Assembly: GCF_029504575.1 (NCBI RefSeq)
Contig: NZ_JAQFII010000001.1
Span: forward strand, 3,169,001 to 3,233,000
Length of the DNA: 64,000 bases
Source: Streptomyces sp. SPB162
GTDB taxonomy: Bacteria; Actinomycetota; Actinomycetes; Streptomycetales; Streptomycetaceae
Direction of reading: 5' to 3'
Under the pieces are notes generated by a model that saw only the letters and a list, made by a program, of their open reading frames with translations, ran no database searches and was not told the DNA's origin. Position numbers and translations under genes: made by a program. This document shows positions 37,196-45,868 of this stretch, piece by piece (position 1 is the stretch's first letter; every line of letters begins with the position of its first letter).

Positions 37196-38878
37196 CTATG
37201 CGGTCGCCGCGGCCGCCGCCCGCCCCGCCGTGCGCCCGGAGAAGATGCAGCCGCCGAGGAATGTGCCCTCCAGCGAGCGGTAGCCGTGCATGCCCCCGCC
37301 GCCGAAGCCGGCCGCCTCGCCCGCCGCGTACAGACCGGCGATGGGGTCTCCCCAGCGGGAGCGAGGGGAAGGTTCGCCGCCCGCCCGCAGTACCCGCCCG
37401 TCGAGGTCGGTCTCCAGGCCGCCGAGGGACTTGCGGGTCAGGATGTTCAGCCGGACCGCGATCAGCGGGCCTGCCTTCGGGTCCAGGATCCGGTGCGGCG
37501 ACGCTGTTCGGATCAGCTTGTCGCCGAGGTAGTTGCGCGCTCCGCGCACCGCCATGACCTGGAGGTCCTTGGTGAACGTGTTCGCGATCTCCCGGTCCCG
37601 CGCCTCGATCTCACGGCGCAGCGCGGTCTCGTCGATCAGCGCGTCCTCGGTGATCGCGTTCATCCCGCGCACCAGCGCCGACAGGTCCTTCTCGACCACG
37701 AAGTCGGGGCCGTGCTCCTTGAAGGCCTCGACGGGCCCGGTCGCGCCCGGCAGCGCGCGCTTGAGCACCTCGCGCACGCTCTTGCCCGTCAGGTCCGGGT
37801 TCTGCTCGGACCCCGAGAGCGCGAACTCCTTCTCGATGATCTTCTGGGTGAGGACGAACCAGGTGTAGTCGTACCCCGTCGTCATGATGTGCTCCAGCGT
37901 CCCCAGGGTGTCGAACCCGGGGAACAGCGGCACCGGCAGCCGCTCGCCGCGCGCGTTCAGCCACAGCGACGACGGGCCGGGCAGGATGCGGATGCCGTGC
38001 CGCGCCCAGATCGGGTTCCAGTTCTCGATGCCCTCGGTGTAGTGCCACATCCGGTCGCCGTTGATCAGGTTCGCGCCCGCGGCGCCGGCATGGCCGAGCA
38101 TCAGGCCGTCCACGTGCGCGGGAACGCCGGACAGCAGCTTCTCCGGCGGGGAGCCGAGCCGGGCGGGCCAGGCCTTGCGCACGAGGTCGTGGTTGCCGCC
38201 GATGCCGCCGGAGGTGACGATCACGGCCTGCGCCGTCAGGCTGAACTCCTCGCTGACCTCGCGCGAGCTGGCCGCGCCGCGCTCGGCTCCGTCAGCGACC
38301 AGGATCTCGCCGGTCACGCCGTCCACCTGGCCGTCGGTCGAGCTCAGCCCGGTCACCCGGTGCCGGAAGCGCAGTTCGACGCGGCCGGACGCGACGGCTT
38401 CGCGCACCCGGCGGACGAACGGCTCGATGATGCCGGGTCCTGTCCCCCAGGTGATGTGGAAGCGCGGCACCGAGTTGCCGGGACCCGTCGCCAGGAACCC
38501 GCCCCGTTCGGCCCAGCCGACCACCGGGAAGAACCGCACGCCGCGCTCGTGCAGCCATGAGCGCTTCTCGCCTGCGGCGAAGTCCACGTATGCCTCGGCC
38601 CACTTGCGCGGCCAGTGGTCCTCCGGGCGGTCGAAGCCGGCCGTGCCCATCCAGTCCTGGAGGGCCAGCTCCCGGCTGTCCTTGACGCGCATCCGGCGCT
38701 GCTCCGGCGAATCGACCAGGAACAGCCCGCCGAACGACCAGAACGCCTGCCCGCCGAGGGACGCCTCCGGCTCCTGGTCCACGACGATGACCTTGCGGCC
38801 GGCCGCGGCGAGTTCGGCCGTCGCCACGAGCCCGGAGAGTCCTGCTCCTACGACGATGACGTCCGCGTCCATTGCCAT
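37196..38878 (-). CDS. FAD-binding dehydrogenase (KstD/fumarate reductase flavoprotein family)
   Basis: A 560-residue flavoprotein. It begins with a Rossmann FAD site (VIVVGAGLSGLVATAELAAA) and ends with AAGEAAGFGGGGMHGYRSLEG, a typical FAD-closing segment. The 3-ketosteroid-dehydrogenase/fumarate-reductase superfamily is clear, but this subgroup is uncharacterised and steroid activity should not be assumed. The ATG at 38878 has GGAAGG upstream. It stands alone; the 337-nt gap upstream holds a minisatellite. Confidence 0.88.
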   Translation of the reverse strand: MAMDADVIVVGAGLSGLVATAELAAAGRKVIVVDQEPEASLGGQAFWSFGGLFLVDSPEQRRMRVKDSRELALQDWMGTAGFDRPEDHWPRKWAEAYVDFAAGEKRSWLHERGVRFFPVVGWAERGGFLATGPGNSVPRFHITWGTGPGIIEPFVRRVREAVASGRVELRFRHRVTGLSSTDGQVDGVTGEILVADGAERGAASSREVSEEFSLTAQAVIVTSGGIGGNHDLVRKAWPARLGSPPEKLLSGVPAHVDGLMLGHAGAAGANLINGDRMWHYTEGIENWNPIWARHGIRILPGPSSLWLNARGERLPVPLFPGFDTLGTLEHIMTTGYDYTWFVLTQKIIEKEFALSGSEQNPDLTGKSVREVLKRALPGATGPVEAFKEHGPDFVVEKDLSALVRGMNAITEDALIDETALRREIEARDREIANTFTKDLQVMAVRGARNYLGDKLIRTASPHRILDPKAGPLIAVRLNILTRKSLGGLETDLDGRVLRAGGEPSPRSRWGDPIAGLYAAGEAAGFGGGGMHGYRSLEGTFLGGCIFSGRTAGRAAAAATA

Positions 38879-39050
38879 GGGGGTGCCTTCCGGGTTCGAC
38901 GGTGGGGGGCACGTTACCTGGCGGTACGCGGGGGTGTCGGCCGGGGTGGGTGGCGGGCTGGGGCGCCGGGGCGCCGCGCGGCTGCGTGGGTGGGACGCGC
39001 GTGGGCGGCGGGGGTCGGCGCCGGCCCCGAACGACCACCTTGCGCACCGT

Positions 39051-39190
39051 CCACCAGCGGCGCGTCCCGGCACCACCCGTCCACCAGCGGCGCGTCCCGG
39101 CACCACCCACCCACCAGCGGTGCGTCCCGGCACCACCCGTCCACCAGCGGCGCGTCCCGGCACCGCCCACCCACCAGCGGTGCGCCCCCG
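39051..39190. repeat. 30-bp minisatellite (about 4.7 units)
   Basis: Units of CCACCAGCGGCGCGTCCCGG plus ten more bases start at 39051, 39081, 39111, 39141 and 39171. The last base pairs alternate GT/AC between units, hinting at a 60-bp higher-order repeat. It lies in the gene-free stretch 38879-39215; nothing else is recognised there. Confidence 0.9.
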
Positions 39191-39215
39191 CGCCGACCCC
39201 GGCGGAACGTCCCGG

Positions 39216-40007
39216 CTACGCGACCGGGGCCGTCACCGAGCGGGGGTTGAAGCCGAAGGGGAGTTCCAGGCGGTGGGCCCGCATCAGGTCCTCGTCGCAG
39301 AGGAGTTCCTGGGTGCGGCCGTCGGCGGTGATGACGCCGTCGCTGAGGACGACCGCGCGGGGGCAGAGCTCCAGGGCGTACGGCAGGTCGTGGGTGACCA
39401 TCAGGACGGTGACGTCCAGCGAACGGAGGATGTCGGCCAGCTCACGGCGGGACGCGGGGTCGAGGTTGGACGAGGGCTCGTCCAGGACCAGGATCTCCGG
39501 CCGCATCGCCAGCACGGTGGCCACCGCGACCCGGCGGCGCTGTCCGAAGGACAGGTGGTGCGGCGGGCGGGCCGCGAACTCGGCCATGCCGACCTGGTCG
39601 AGGGCGGTCATGACGCGCGCCTCCAGCTCCGCGCCGCGCAGCCCCGAGGTGGCCGGGCCGAAGGCCACGTCCTCCCGGACGGTCGGCATGAAGAGCTGGT
39701 CGTCGGGGTCCTGGAAGACGATGCCGACCCGGCGGCGGATCTCCGCGAGGTGCTTCTTTCCGACGGGCAGGCCGCCGACGGTGACCGTGCCGGCGCCGGC
39801 GGTCAGGATCCCGTTGAGGTGCAGGACGAGCGTGGTCTTGCCCGCGCCGTTGGGCCCGAGCAGCGCCACCCGCTCACCGCGGGCGACGCTCAGGTCGACG
39901 CCGAAGAGGGCCTGGTGGCCGTCGGGGTAGGCGTAGGCGAGGCCGCGTACGTCGAGTGAGGGGGGCGTCGTGCCGGCGACCGGATCGCCGGTCAGTTCTG
40001 TGGTCAT
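39216..40007 (-). CDS. cbiO: Energy-coupling factor ATPase, cobalt/nickel type
   Basis: A 263-residue ABC ATPase. Walker A GPNGAGKTT, Q-loop FQDPDDQLF (typical of CbiO/EcfA), signature LSFGQRRR and Walker B ILVLDEPSSN are intact. It powers metal uptake with CbiQ and CbiM. The ATG at 40007 overlaps the cbiQ stop by 4 nt (ATGA), the last gene of cbiMN-cbiQ-cbiO. Confidence 0.94.
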   Translation of the reverse strand: MTTELTGDPVAGTTPPSLDVRGLAYAYPDGHQALFGVDLSVARGERVALLGPNGAGKTTLVLHLNGILTAGAGTVTVGGLPVGKKHLAEIRRRVGIVFQDPDDQLFMPTVREDVAFGPATSGLRGAELEARVMTALDQVGMAEFAARPPHHLSFGQRRRVAVATVLAMRPEILVLDEPSSNLDPASRRELADILRSLDVTVLMVTHDLPYALELCPRAVVLSDGVITADGRTQELLCDEDLMRAHRLELPFGFNPRSVTAPVA

Positions 40008-40768
40008 CTCAGCGTCCATCCTGTCAGGCAGACGGCCAGGGCCAGCACGGGGAGCACGGCGGCGTGCGACCACTGGGCGCGGGTGGCGGTGACGTCGTCG
40101 ATGACGGGCATCGAGCCGGTGTAGCCGCGGCTGACCATCGCCAGGTGGACGCGTTCACCGCGCTCGTAGGAGCGGATGAACAGCGCGCCCGCGGACTTCG
40201 CGAGGACCGGCCAGTGCCGGACCCCGCGGGCCCGGAAGCCGCGCGACTCCCTGGCGATCCGCATCCGTCGCATCTCATCGGTGATGACGTCGCCGTAACG
40301 GATCATGAAGGACGCGATCTGCACGAGGAGTGGCGGCATCCGCAGCCGTTGCAGGCCGAGCAGCAGCTCCCGCAGTTCGGTGGTGGCGGCGAGCAGGACG
40401 GACGCGGCGACGCCGAGGGTCCCCTTCGCCAGCACGTTCCAGGCGCCCCACAGGCCGCTCTCGCTCAGCGACAGACCCAGGAAGTCGACGTGTGGGCCGG
40501 TCGCGACGAACGGCAACAGGACGGCGAAGGCGACGAACGGCACTTCGATGAGCAGCCTGCGGAGCAGGAAGGAGAGCGGGACGCGGGCGCGGAACGCGAC
40601 GGTCACGAGCAGGAGCGCGTACAGGCCGAAGGCCCACACCGCTTCCCGCGGAGTGGAGACGACGACGAGGACGAAGCCGAAGACGGCCGCGATCTTGCAG
40701 TGCGGCGGCATGCCGTGCACCGGCGAGTGCCCGTGCCGGTAGAGCCGGTGCGCGTGGCCGGCGCCCAT
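40004..40768 (-). CDS. cbiQ: ECF transporter transmembrane protein CbiQ
   Basis: A 254-residue membrane protein with about five or six helices. It has the CbiQ/EcfT coupling motifs ARESRGF and VSRGYTG (Ala-Arg-Gly-type), which dock on the ATPase. The ATG at 40768 has AGGAGG upstream and starts 2 nt after the cbiMN stop, and its own stop overlaps cbiO. It carries cobalt or nickel with its partners. Confidence 0.94.
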   Translation of the reverse strand: MGAGHAHRLYRHGHSPVHGMPPHCKIAAVFGFVLVVVSTPREAVWAFGLYALLLVTVAFRARVPLSFLLRRLLIEVPFVAFAVLLPFVATGPHVDFLGLSLSESGLWGAWNVLAKGTLGVAASVLLAATTELRELLLGLQRLRMPPLLVQIASFMIRYGDVITDEMRRMRIARESRGFRARGVRHWPVLAKSAGALFIRSYERGERVHLAMVSRGYTGSMPVIDDVTATRAQWSHAAVLPVLALAVCLTGWTLR

Positions 40769-40770
40769 CG

Positions 40771-41862
40771 TCAGGCCTCCTGACCCTGGACCGGGTGGGC
40801 GGCGTGCGTGCGGCGGCGCCGTACGACGACGAACACGCCGGATCCGACGGTCAGGGTCGCGCCGACGCCGATGACCCCGGCGAGGCCGCCCGACAACCGG
40901 GCGTCGCCGATGTCCTTGACGCTGTACCCGGCGAGCGGTGAGTCGTCGGACGCGTGCGGCTTGGCCTTCTCGTCGATGCCCTTGTCGTGGGCGACCTTCT
41001 CCAGGCCGTCGGGACTGGCGGAAGCGTAGTAGCTGACGCCGCCCGCGAGGGCCAGCGCGGCGATCAGGCCCGCGATCCAGACCGGACGGTTGGAGCGGGT
41101 CGCGGCAGCCGGGGAGGCCACGAGGGCGGGCGCGGGAGCGGTCACGGTGGTCGTACGGGCCGCGCCCGGCACCAGCGGGGCGCCGGTCGGGGTGGTGCGC
41201 AGTTCCAGCGGCTTGCTGAGCCCCCTGGCCCCGTAGACCAGGTCGGGGCGGACGGCGACGACCGCGCCGACGGTGGCGGCGGTGATCGCGGCTTCGCCGA
41301 TGCCGATCAGTACGTGGACGCCGACCATCGCGGTGGCGACCTTGCCGATGGGAATGTCCGTGGTGCCGCCGAGCCAGTAGATCGTGGTGAACGCGACGGC
41401 GGCGGCCGGGACCGAGACGACGGCGGCGGCGAACGACGCGGCGGTGATGGAGGCGCGGCTGCGGGGCAGTACCTTCACCAGCCCGCGGAAGATCGCGTAG
41501 GCGACGACGGTCGTCACGATCGCCATGTCGGTGATGTTGGTGCCGAGCGCGGTGAGCCCGCCGTCCGCGAACAGGACGCCCTGCATGAGCAGGACCACGG
41601 ACACGCACAGGACCCCCGTGTAGGGGCCGACGAGTATCGCCGCGAGCGCGCCCCCCAGCAGATGGCCGCTGGTACCGGCGGCCACCGGGAAGTTCAGCAT
41701 CTGTACGGCGAAGATGAAGGCGGCGACCAGGCCCGCGAGGGGCGCGGTCCGCTCGTCCAGCTCGCGGCGGGCGCCACGCAGGCTGATCGCGACGGCCGCG
41801 ATCGCGACGACACCGGTCGCCGCCGACACCGGCGTGTCGATGAATCCGTCGGGCACGTGCAT
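40771..41862 (-). CDS. cbiM: Substrate-binding ECF component CbiM fused to a CbiN/PDGLE domain
   Basis: A 363-residue fusion. Residues 1-205 are CbiM, with the metal-site N-terminus MHVPDGFIDT that must stay near the start, and GHLLGGALAAILVGPYTG. The C-terminal part has a membrane helix, the SPDGLEKVA motif of the PDGLE/CbiN module, and a last helix. This fused form usually serves cobalt or nickel. The ATG at 41862 has GAGGGG upstream. First gene of the operon, with a Nur-like box in its promoter. Confidence 0.93.
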   Translation of the reverse strand: MHVPDGFIDTPVSAATGVVAIAAVAISLRGARRELDERTAPLAGLVAAFIFAVQMLNFPVAAGTSGHLLGGALAAILVGPYTGVLCVSVVLLMQGVLFADGGLTALGTNITDMAIVTTVVAYAIFRGLVKVLPRSRASITAASFAAAVVSVPAAAVAFTTIYWLGGTTDIPIGKVATAMVGVHVLIGIGEAAITAATVGAVVAVRPDLVYGARGLSKPLELRTTPTGAPLVPGAARTTTVTAPAPALVASPAAATRSNRPVWIAGLIAALALAGGVSYYASASPDGLEKVAHDKGIDEKAKPHASDDSPLAGYSVKDIGDARLSGGLAGVIGVGATLTVGSGVFVVVRRRRTHAAHPVQGQEA

Positions 41863-41901
41863 GGATATCCCCTCGGGTACTGCCTCCTGGCCAATCGCTC
41901 G

Positions 41902-41932
41902 ATGGTACCGGCTTCCTGCGAATGGTGTGCAA
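41902..41932 (-). promoter_or_regulatory. cbiM promoter with Nur-like (nickel) box
   Basis: On the minus strand TTGCAC-N5-TCGCAG (41932-41916) resembles the Nur/Fur-family box TTGCAA-N5-TTGCAA. Its TTGCAC may also be the -35, with TACCAT (41907-41902) as -10 at 19-nt spacing. Binding by Nur would point to nickel as substrate. Confidence 0.45.
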
Positions 41933-41992
41933 GAGCGGTTTTGGTGCAGCGGGAGCGCGCACAAGTTGCCCGCACTCCCCAGGCCCAGAACC

Positions 41993-44900
41993 ATGGGGAA
42001 GGTGACTGACGGCGCGTATCTCCGCTATCCGCATATCCATGGCGAACTGCTGTGCTTCGTCGCCGAGGATGACGTCTGGGTCGCACCGCTGGGGCGGCCG
42101 GGCGACGATCCCGGCCGGGCCTGGCGCGTCACGGCCGACCGCACCCGGGTCGGCTCGCCGCGCTTCTCACCGGACGGCTCCGCCATCGCCTTCACCTCGT
42201 GGCGCACCCTGGACCCGGAGATCCATCTGGCCCCGGTGGACGGCGGCGCGGCCCGCCGGCTGACGTACTGGGGCAGCTTCGACACCCGGGTGTGCTCCTG
42301 GACGCCCGACGGGCAGATCCTCGCGGTCTCCTCGCACGGCCAGCCGTTCTCGTATTTCTCCTGGGCCCACAGCGTGCCCACCACCGGCGGCCCCGGCGGC
42401 CGGCTGCCGTGGGGCCCGGTCTCGGACATCGCGGTGAGCGACGTCGCCGGGGAGCGGCACACGCTGCTGCTGAGCGGCACCCCGCCGCACGAGCCGCACG
42501 CCTGGAAGCGGTACCGGGGCGGGGCGACGGGGCGGCTCTGGTTGCACGGCGAGCGGCTGGCGCCGCGGATCGACGGGCATCTCGACTCGCCGATGTTCGT
42601 CCGTGACCGGGTGGCGTTCCTCTCCGACCACGAGGGCATCGGCAACCTCTACTCCTGCGCTCCGGACGGCAAGGACCTGCGCCGCCACACCGACCACGCG
42701 GACTTCTACGCCCGCAGCGCCGCGACCGACGGGCAGCGCGTGGTCTACCAGTGCACGGGCGCGCTGTGGATCGTCGACGACCTCTCCCCCGGCGCCCGGC
42801 CGCGCAGGCTGGACGTCCGGCTGGGCGGCCCCCGCGCCGGCCGGCGGCCCTACCAGGTGCCGGCCGCCGCCCACCTGGACGGCCTGGCCTGCGACCGGAC
42901 CGGCCGCGCCAGCGCCGTCTGCGTCCGGGGCAGCCTGTACTGGCTGACCCACCGCGACGGCCCGGCCCGCACCATCGCCGATGAGCCGGGCGCGCGCGTC
43001 CGGCTGCCCGAGATGCTCGGGGACACCGGCCGGATCGCCTTCGTCACGGACGCGGAGGGCGAGGACGGCATCGAGATCGCCCATCTGCCGGGCCGGGCCA
43101 GCCGCCCCGCGGTCCGCGCGGTACTGGAAGGCCTCGACGAGGACGACGGCCCCGACGACGCGGGCGTCGAGCAGCAAGCCACCCCTCCCGTCTCCACCGG
43201 CACCGCCGGCCGCACCGCCGTGACCGGCACCGGGCCCCGGCTCGGGGTCGGCGAGCTGGGCCGCGTACTGGAACTGGTCGCGTCACCGGACGGCCGTACC
43301 CTCGCCGTCGCCGCGAACGACGGGCGACTGCTGCTCGTCGCCACCGACGAAGGGGGCCACGCGGGCGAGACCGGCGACGGGGCCGGCGGCGACTTCGTCA
43401 CCGACCCCGACCACGCGGACGGCACGTCCGGGACCGTGGTCGAGCTGATCAGGTCCACCAACGGCCCCGTCCGCGACCTCGCGTTCTCCCCCGATTCCGC
43501 CTGGCTGACCTGGTCCCACCCCGGGATCGGCCGCTCCCTGCGCTCGGTGAAGATCGCCAAGCTCGCCGACCGCGCGATCATCGACGTGACCAACGGCCGC
43601 TTCGAGGACGAGCAGCCGGTCTTCACCCTCGACGGCCGCTATCTGGCGTTCCTGTCCTGGCGCGGCTTCGACCCGGTCTACGACGTGCACACCGGCGACC
43701 TGTCGTTCCCGCTCGGCTGCCGCCCCTACCTCGTACCGCTGAACTCCGCGACGCCGTCACCGTTCGCGCTGCCCGTCGAGGGCCGCCCGATCGGCGGCGG
43801 CCTGGACCCGGGCGAGAGCGGCGGCGACGGTCCCGTGGTGGTCGAGACGGAGGGGCTGGAGAGCCGTGTCACGCCGTTCCCGGTCCCGGCGTCCAAGTAC
43901 TCGGCGCTGGAGCCGGTGCACAACGGCCTGGTGTGGCTGCGCTGGCCGATCTCCGGCGCGCTCGGCGAGACGTTCACCAACCCGACGGACCCCTCCGCGC
44001 GCCCGACCCTGGAGTACTACAACCTGGGCAAGTCCAAGCGGACCGAGCTCGTCCGGCACATGGACTGGTACGCGGTCAGCGGTGACGGCCGGCGGCTGGC
44101 GGTCTTCGACGAGGGTGAGCTGGCGGTCCTGCCGGCCACCGAGTTGGGGGACGACGACTCGACCGTCTACGTCGACATGCGGCGCATCCTGCACGAGGTC
44201 GACCCGCCCTCCGAATGGCGGCAGTCCTACGCCGAGGCCGGCCGGCTCATCCGCGACTACTTCTGGGCCCCGGACATGTGCGGCATCGACTGGCCCGCGA
44301 TCCTCGACCAGTACCGCCCGCTGGTCGAACGCGTCGCCACCCCGGACGAGTTCGCCGATCTGCTGCGCGAGGTCCTCGGGGAGCTGGGGACGTCGCACGC
44401 CTACGTCAGCCCCGCCCGCCGCAACGAGGGCCCGGCGCACTACCAGCGGCCGATCGGGCTGCTCGGCGCCAACTTCCTGCACAACAAGGACGGCACGTGG
44501 ACGGTGGCGCGGATCCTGCCAGGCGAGTCCTCGGACTCCAAGGCCCGCTCCCCGCTGGCCGGCACCGGAATCCGCGAGGGGGCGGTGCTCACCCACGTCG
44601 ACGGGCGACCCGTCGACCCGTGCGCGGGACCGTACCCGCTGCTCGCGGGCGCGGGCGGCACCACCGTGGAGCTGACGTTCACCCCGCCCGGCGAGGGGCA
44701 TCCGCGCCGGGTCGCCGTCGTCCCGCTGATCGACGAACGGCCGCTGCGCTACCAGGACTGGGTCGCCAAACGGCGCTCCGTCGTCCGGAGTCTGAGCGGC
44801 GGCCGGTGCGGCTATCTGCACATCCCCGACATGGGCGGTTCCGGCTGGGCGCAGTTCAACCGCGACCTGCGGATGGAGGTCGCCTACGAGGCGCTCATCG

Positions 44901-45457
44901 TGGACGTGCGGGGCAACGCGGGCGGCCACATCAGCGAACTCGTCGTCGAGAAGCTCACCCGCACCATCCTCGGCTGGGACCTGACCCGTAACGCGCAGCC
45001 CGTCTCGTACGCGAGCAACGCGCCGCGCGGTCCGGTCGTCGCGCTCGCCGACGAGGCGACCTCGTCCGACGGCGACATGATCACCGCGACGTTCAAACTG
45101 CTGGGCATCGGTCCCGTGGTGGGGCTGCGGACGTGGGGCGGCGTGGTCGGGATGACCGGCCGGCACACGCTGGGGGACGGCACGGTGATCACGGTGCCGA
45201 TGAACGCGGGTTATTTCGACGCGTACGGGTGGGGCGTCGAGAACTACGGCGTCGACCCCGATGTCGAGTCCCTGCGGACCCCCCCTGGACTGGGCGGAGG
45301 GGCGGCACTCGCAGCTGGACGTGGCCGTCAGGACGGCGCTCGCGCTGCTCGAGGAGCACCCCGCCGTCATCCCGCCGGACCTCTCCCGGCGCCCGGACCG
45401 GCGCCGGCCGCCGCTGCCGCCGCGCTGATCGAGCGCCCGGTGAACGGCCACCGGTGA
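41993..45457 (+). CDS. Tricorn protease homologue (C-terminal frameshift)
   Basis: A roughly 1,140-residue cytoplasmic peptidase. Order: N-terminal beta-propellers (LRYPHIHGELLCFVAEDDVW to about 650), C1 helical domain, PDZ domain (about 850-930) and C2 catalytic domain. The Ser-His pair is in LGTSHAY and the nucleophilic Ser in EATSSDGDMI. The frame breaks in a run of seven C's (45279-45285): without one C the family-like end LDWAEGRHSQLDVAVRTAL follows and stops at 45428, whereas the frame as written ends at 45457 with unrelated sequence. Starts at 41993 and 42002 are both possible. Confidence 0.9.
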   Translation: MGKVTDGAYLRYPHIHGELLCFVAEDDVWVAPLGRPGDDPGRAWRVTADRTRVGSPRFSPDGSAIAFTSWRTLDPEIHLAPVDGGAARRLTYWGSFDTRVCSWTPDGQILAVSSHGQPFSYFSWAHSVPTTGGPGGRLPWGPVSDIAVSDVAGERHTLLLSGTPPHEPHAWKRYRGGATGRLWLHGERLAPRIDGHLDSPMFVRDRVAFLSDHEGIGNLYSCAPDGKDLRRHTDHADFYARSAATDGQRVVYQCTGALWIVDDLSPGARPRRLDVRLGGPRAGRRPYQVPAAAHLDGLACDRTGRASAVCVRGSLYWLTHRDGPARTIADEPGARVRLPEMLGDTGRIAFVTDAEGEDGIEIAHLPGRASRPAVRAVLEGLDEDDGPDDAGVEQQATPPVSTGTAGRTAVTGTGPRLGVGELGRVLELVASPDGRTLAVAANDGRLLLVATDEGGHAGETGDGAGGDFVTDPDHADGTSGTVVELIRSTNGPVRDLAFSPDSAWLTWSHPGIGRSLRSVKIAKLADRAIIDVTNGRFEDEQPVFTLDGRYLAFLSWRGFDPVYDVHTGDLSFPLGCRPYLVPLNSATPSPFALPVEGRPIGGGLDPGESGGDGPVVVETEGLESRVTPFPVPASKYSALEPVHNGLVWLRWPISGALGETFTNPTDPSARPTLEYYNLGKSKRTELVRHMDWYAVSGDGRRLAVFDEGELAVLPATELGDDDSTVYVDMRRILHEVDPPSEWRQSYAEAGRLIRDYFWAPDMCGIDWPAILDQYRPLVERVATPDEFADLLREVLGELGTSHAYVSPARRNEGPAHYQRPIGLLGANFLHNKDGTWTVARILPGESSDSKARSPLAGTGIREGAVLTHVDGRPVDPCAGPYPLLAGAGGTTVELTFTPPGEGHPRRVAVVPLIDERPLRYQDWVAKRRSVVRSLSGGRCGYLHIPDMGGSGWAQFNRDLRMEVAYEALIVDVRGNAGGHISELVVEKLTRTILGWDLTRNAQPVSYASNAPRGPVVALADEATSSDGDMITATFKLLGIGPVVGLRTWGGVVGMTGRHTLGDGTVITVPMNAGYFDAYGWGVENYGVDPDVESLRTPPGLGGGAALAAGRGRQDGARAARGAPRRHPAGPLPAPGPAPAAAAAALIERPVNGHR

Positions 45458-45492
45458 ACGACCGCCGGTGAACGACCGCCGGTGAACGGCCG
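45437..45492. repeat. Four tandem 14-bp repeats
   Basis: Four units of CCGGTGAACGRCCR run from 45437 to 45492, just after the true tricorn stop. No function is evident. Confidence 0.85.
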
Positions 45493-45515
45493 CGCCGCCG
45501 GGGCGGGTAGAGCAG

Positions 45516-45548
45516 GAAGGGGCGCACCCGTTACGGGTGCGCCCCTTC
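45516..45548. terminator. Strong bidirectional terminator
   Basis: Perfect 15-bp stem, GAAGGGGCGCACCCG at 45516-45530 and its complement at 45534-45548, with loop TTA. It lies between the convergent tricorn and small-protein genes and can serve both. Confidence 0.88.
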
Positions 45549-45571
45549 ACCGTTCGTGCCGCGCAAGCGGA

Positions 45572-45763
45572 CTAGCTCCAGTTGTCCTGGGCGTCCTCGG
45601 CAGCGTCCCGGGCCTTGTTCTGGCCCTGGTCACGCATCTCGGCAGACTTGTCGCGAGTCTGGTCCGCGCCCTTGGCGGACTTGTCGCGCTTCTCGCCCAT
45701 GGCCTCCTTGGCCTTGTTCGAGAGGTCGCCGGCCTTGTCCTTGAACTGGTCGAAACCGCCCAT
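45572..45763 (-). CDS. Small hydrophilic CsbD/antitoxin-like protein
   Basis: A 63-residue, highly charged, repeat-like protein (DQFKDKAGDLSNKAKEAMGE, then KSAKGADQTRDKSAEMRD). It resembles small stress proteins of the CsbD kind and the Rv0909-type antitoxin family; amphipathic KDKA repeats suggest a disordered or helical protein. No toxin gene is adjacent. The ATG has a perfect GGAGGAG 6 nt upstream, implying strong translation. Confidence 0.75.
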   Translation of the reverse strand: MGGFDQFKDKAGDLSNKAKEAMGEKRDKSAKGADQTRDKSAEMRDQGQNKARDAAEDAQDNWS

Positions 45764-45868
45764 GATCTACTCCTCCTGGAGTTAGTGGGGATGGGGCCTC
45801 GATCAGATTGACACGAGTGGACAGACCTCGCATGTCGGGAGAAAACCACCAGGTCAGCGGCCTCTTCG

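Noticed and set aside
37196-38878. Steroid-degradation gene
   Set aside because: The flavoprotein belongs to the KstD/fumarate reductase superfamily, but no other steroid genes are present and the subgroup is uncharacterised.
39051-39190. CRISPR array
   Set aside because: The 30-bp units are directly adjacent, with no unique spacers, and no cas genes are present.
41863-41992. Cobalamin riboswitch before cbiM
   Set aside because: Only 130 nt separate the divergent genes and no B12-box-like sequence is seen.
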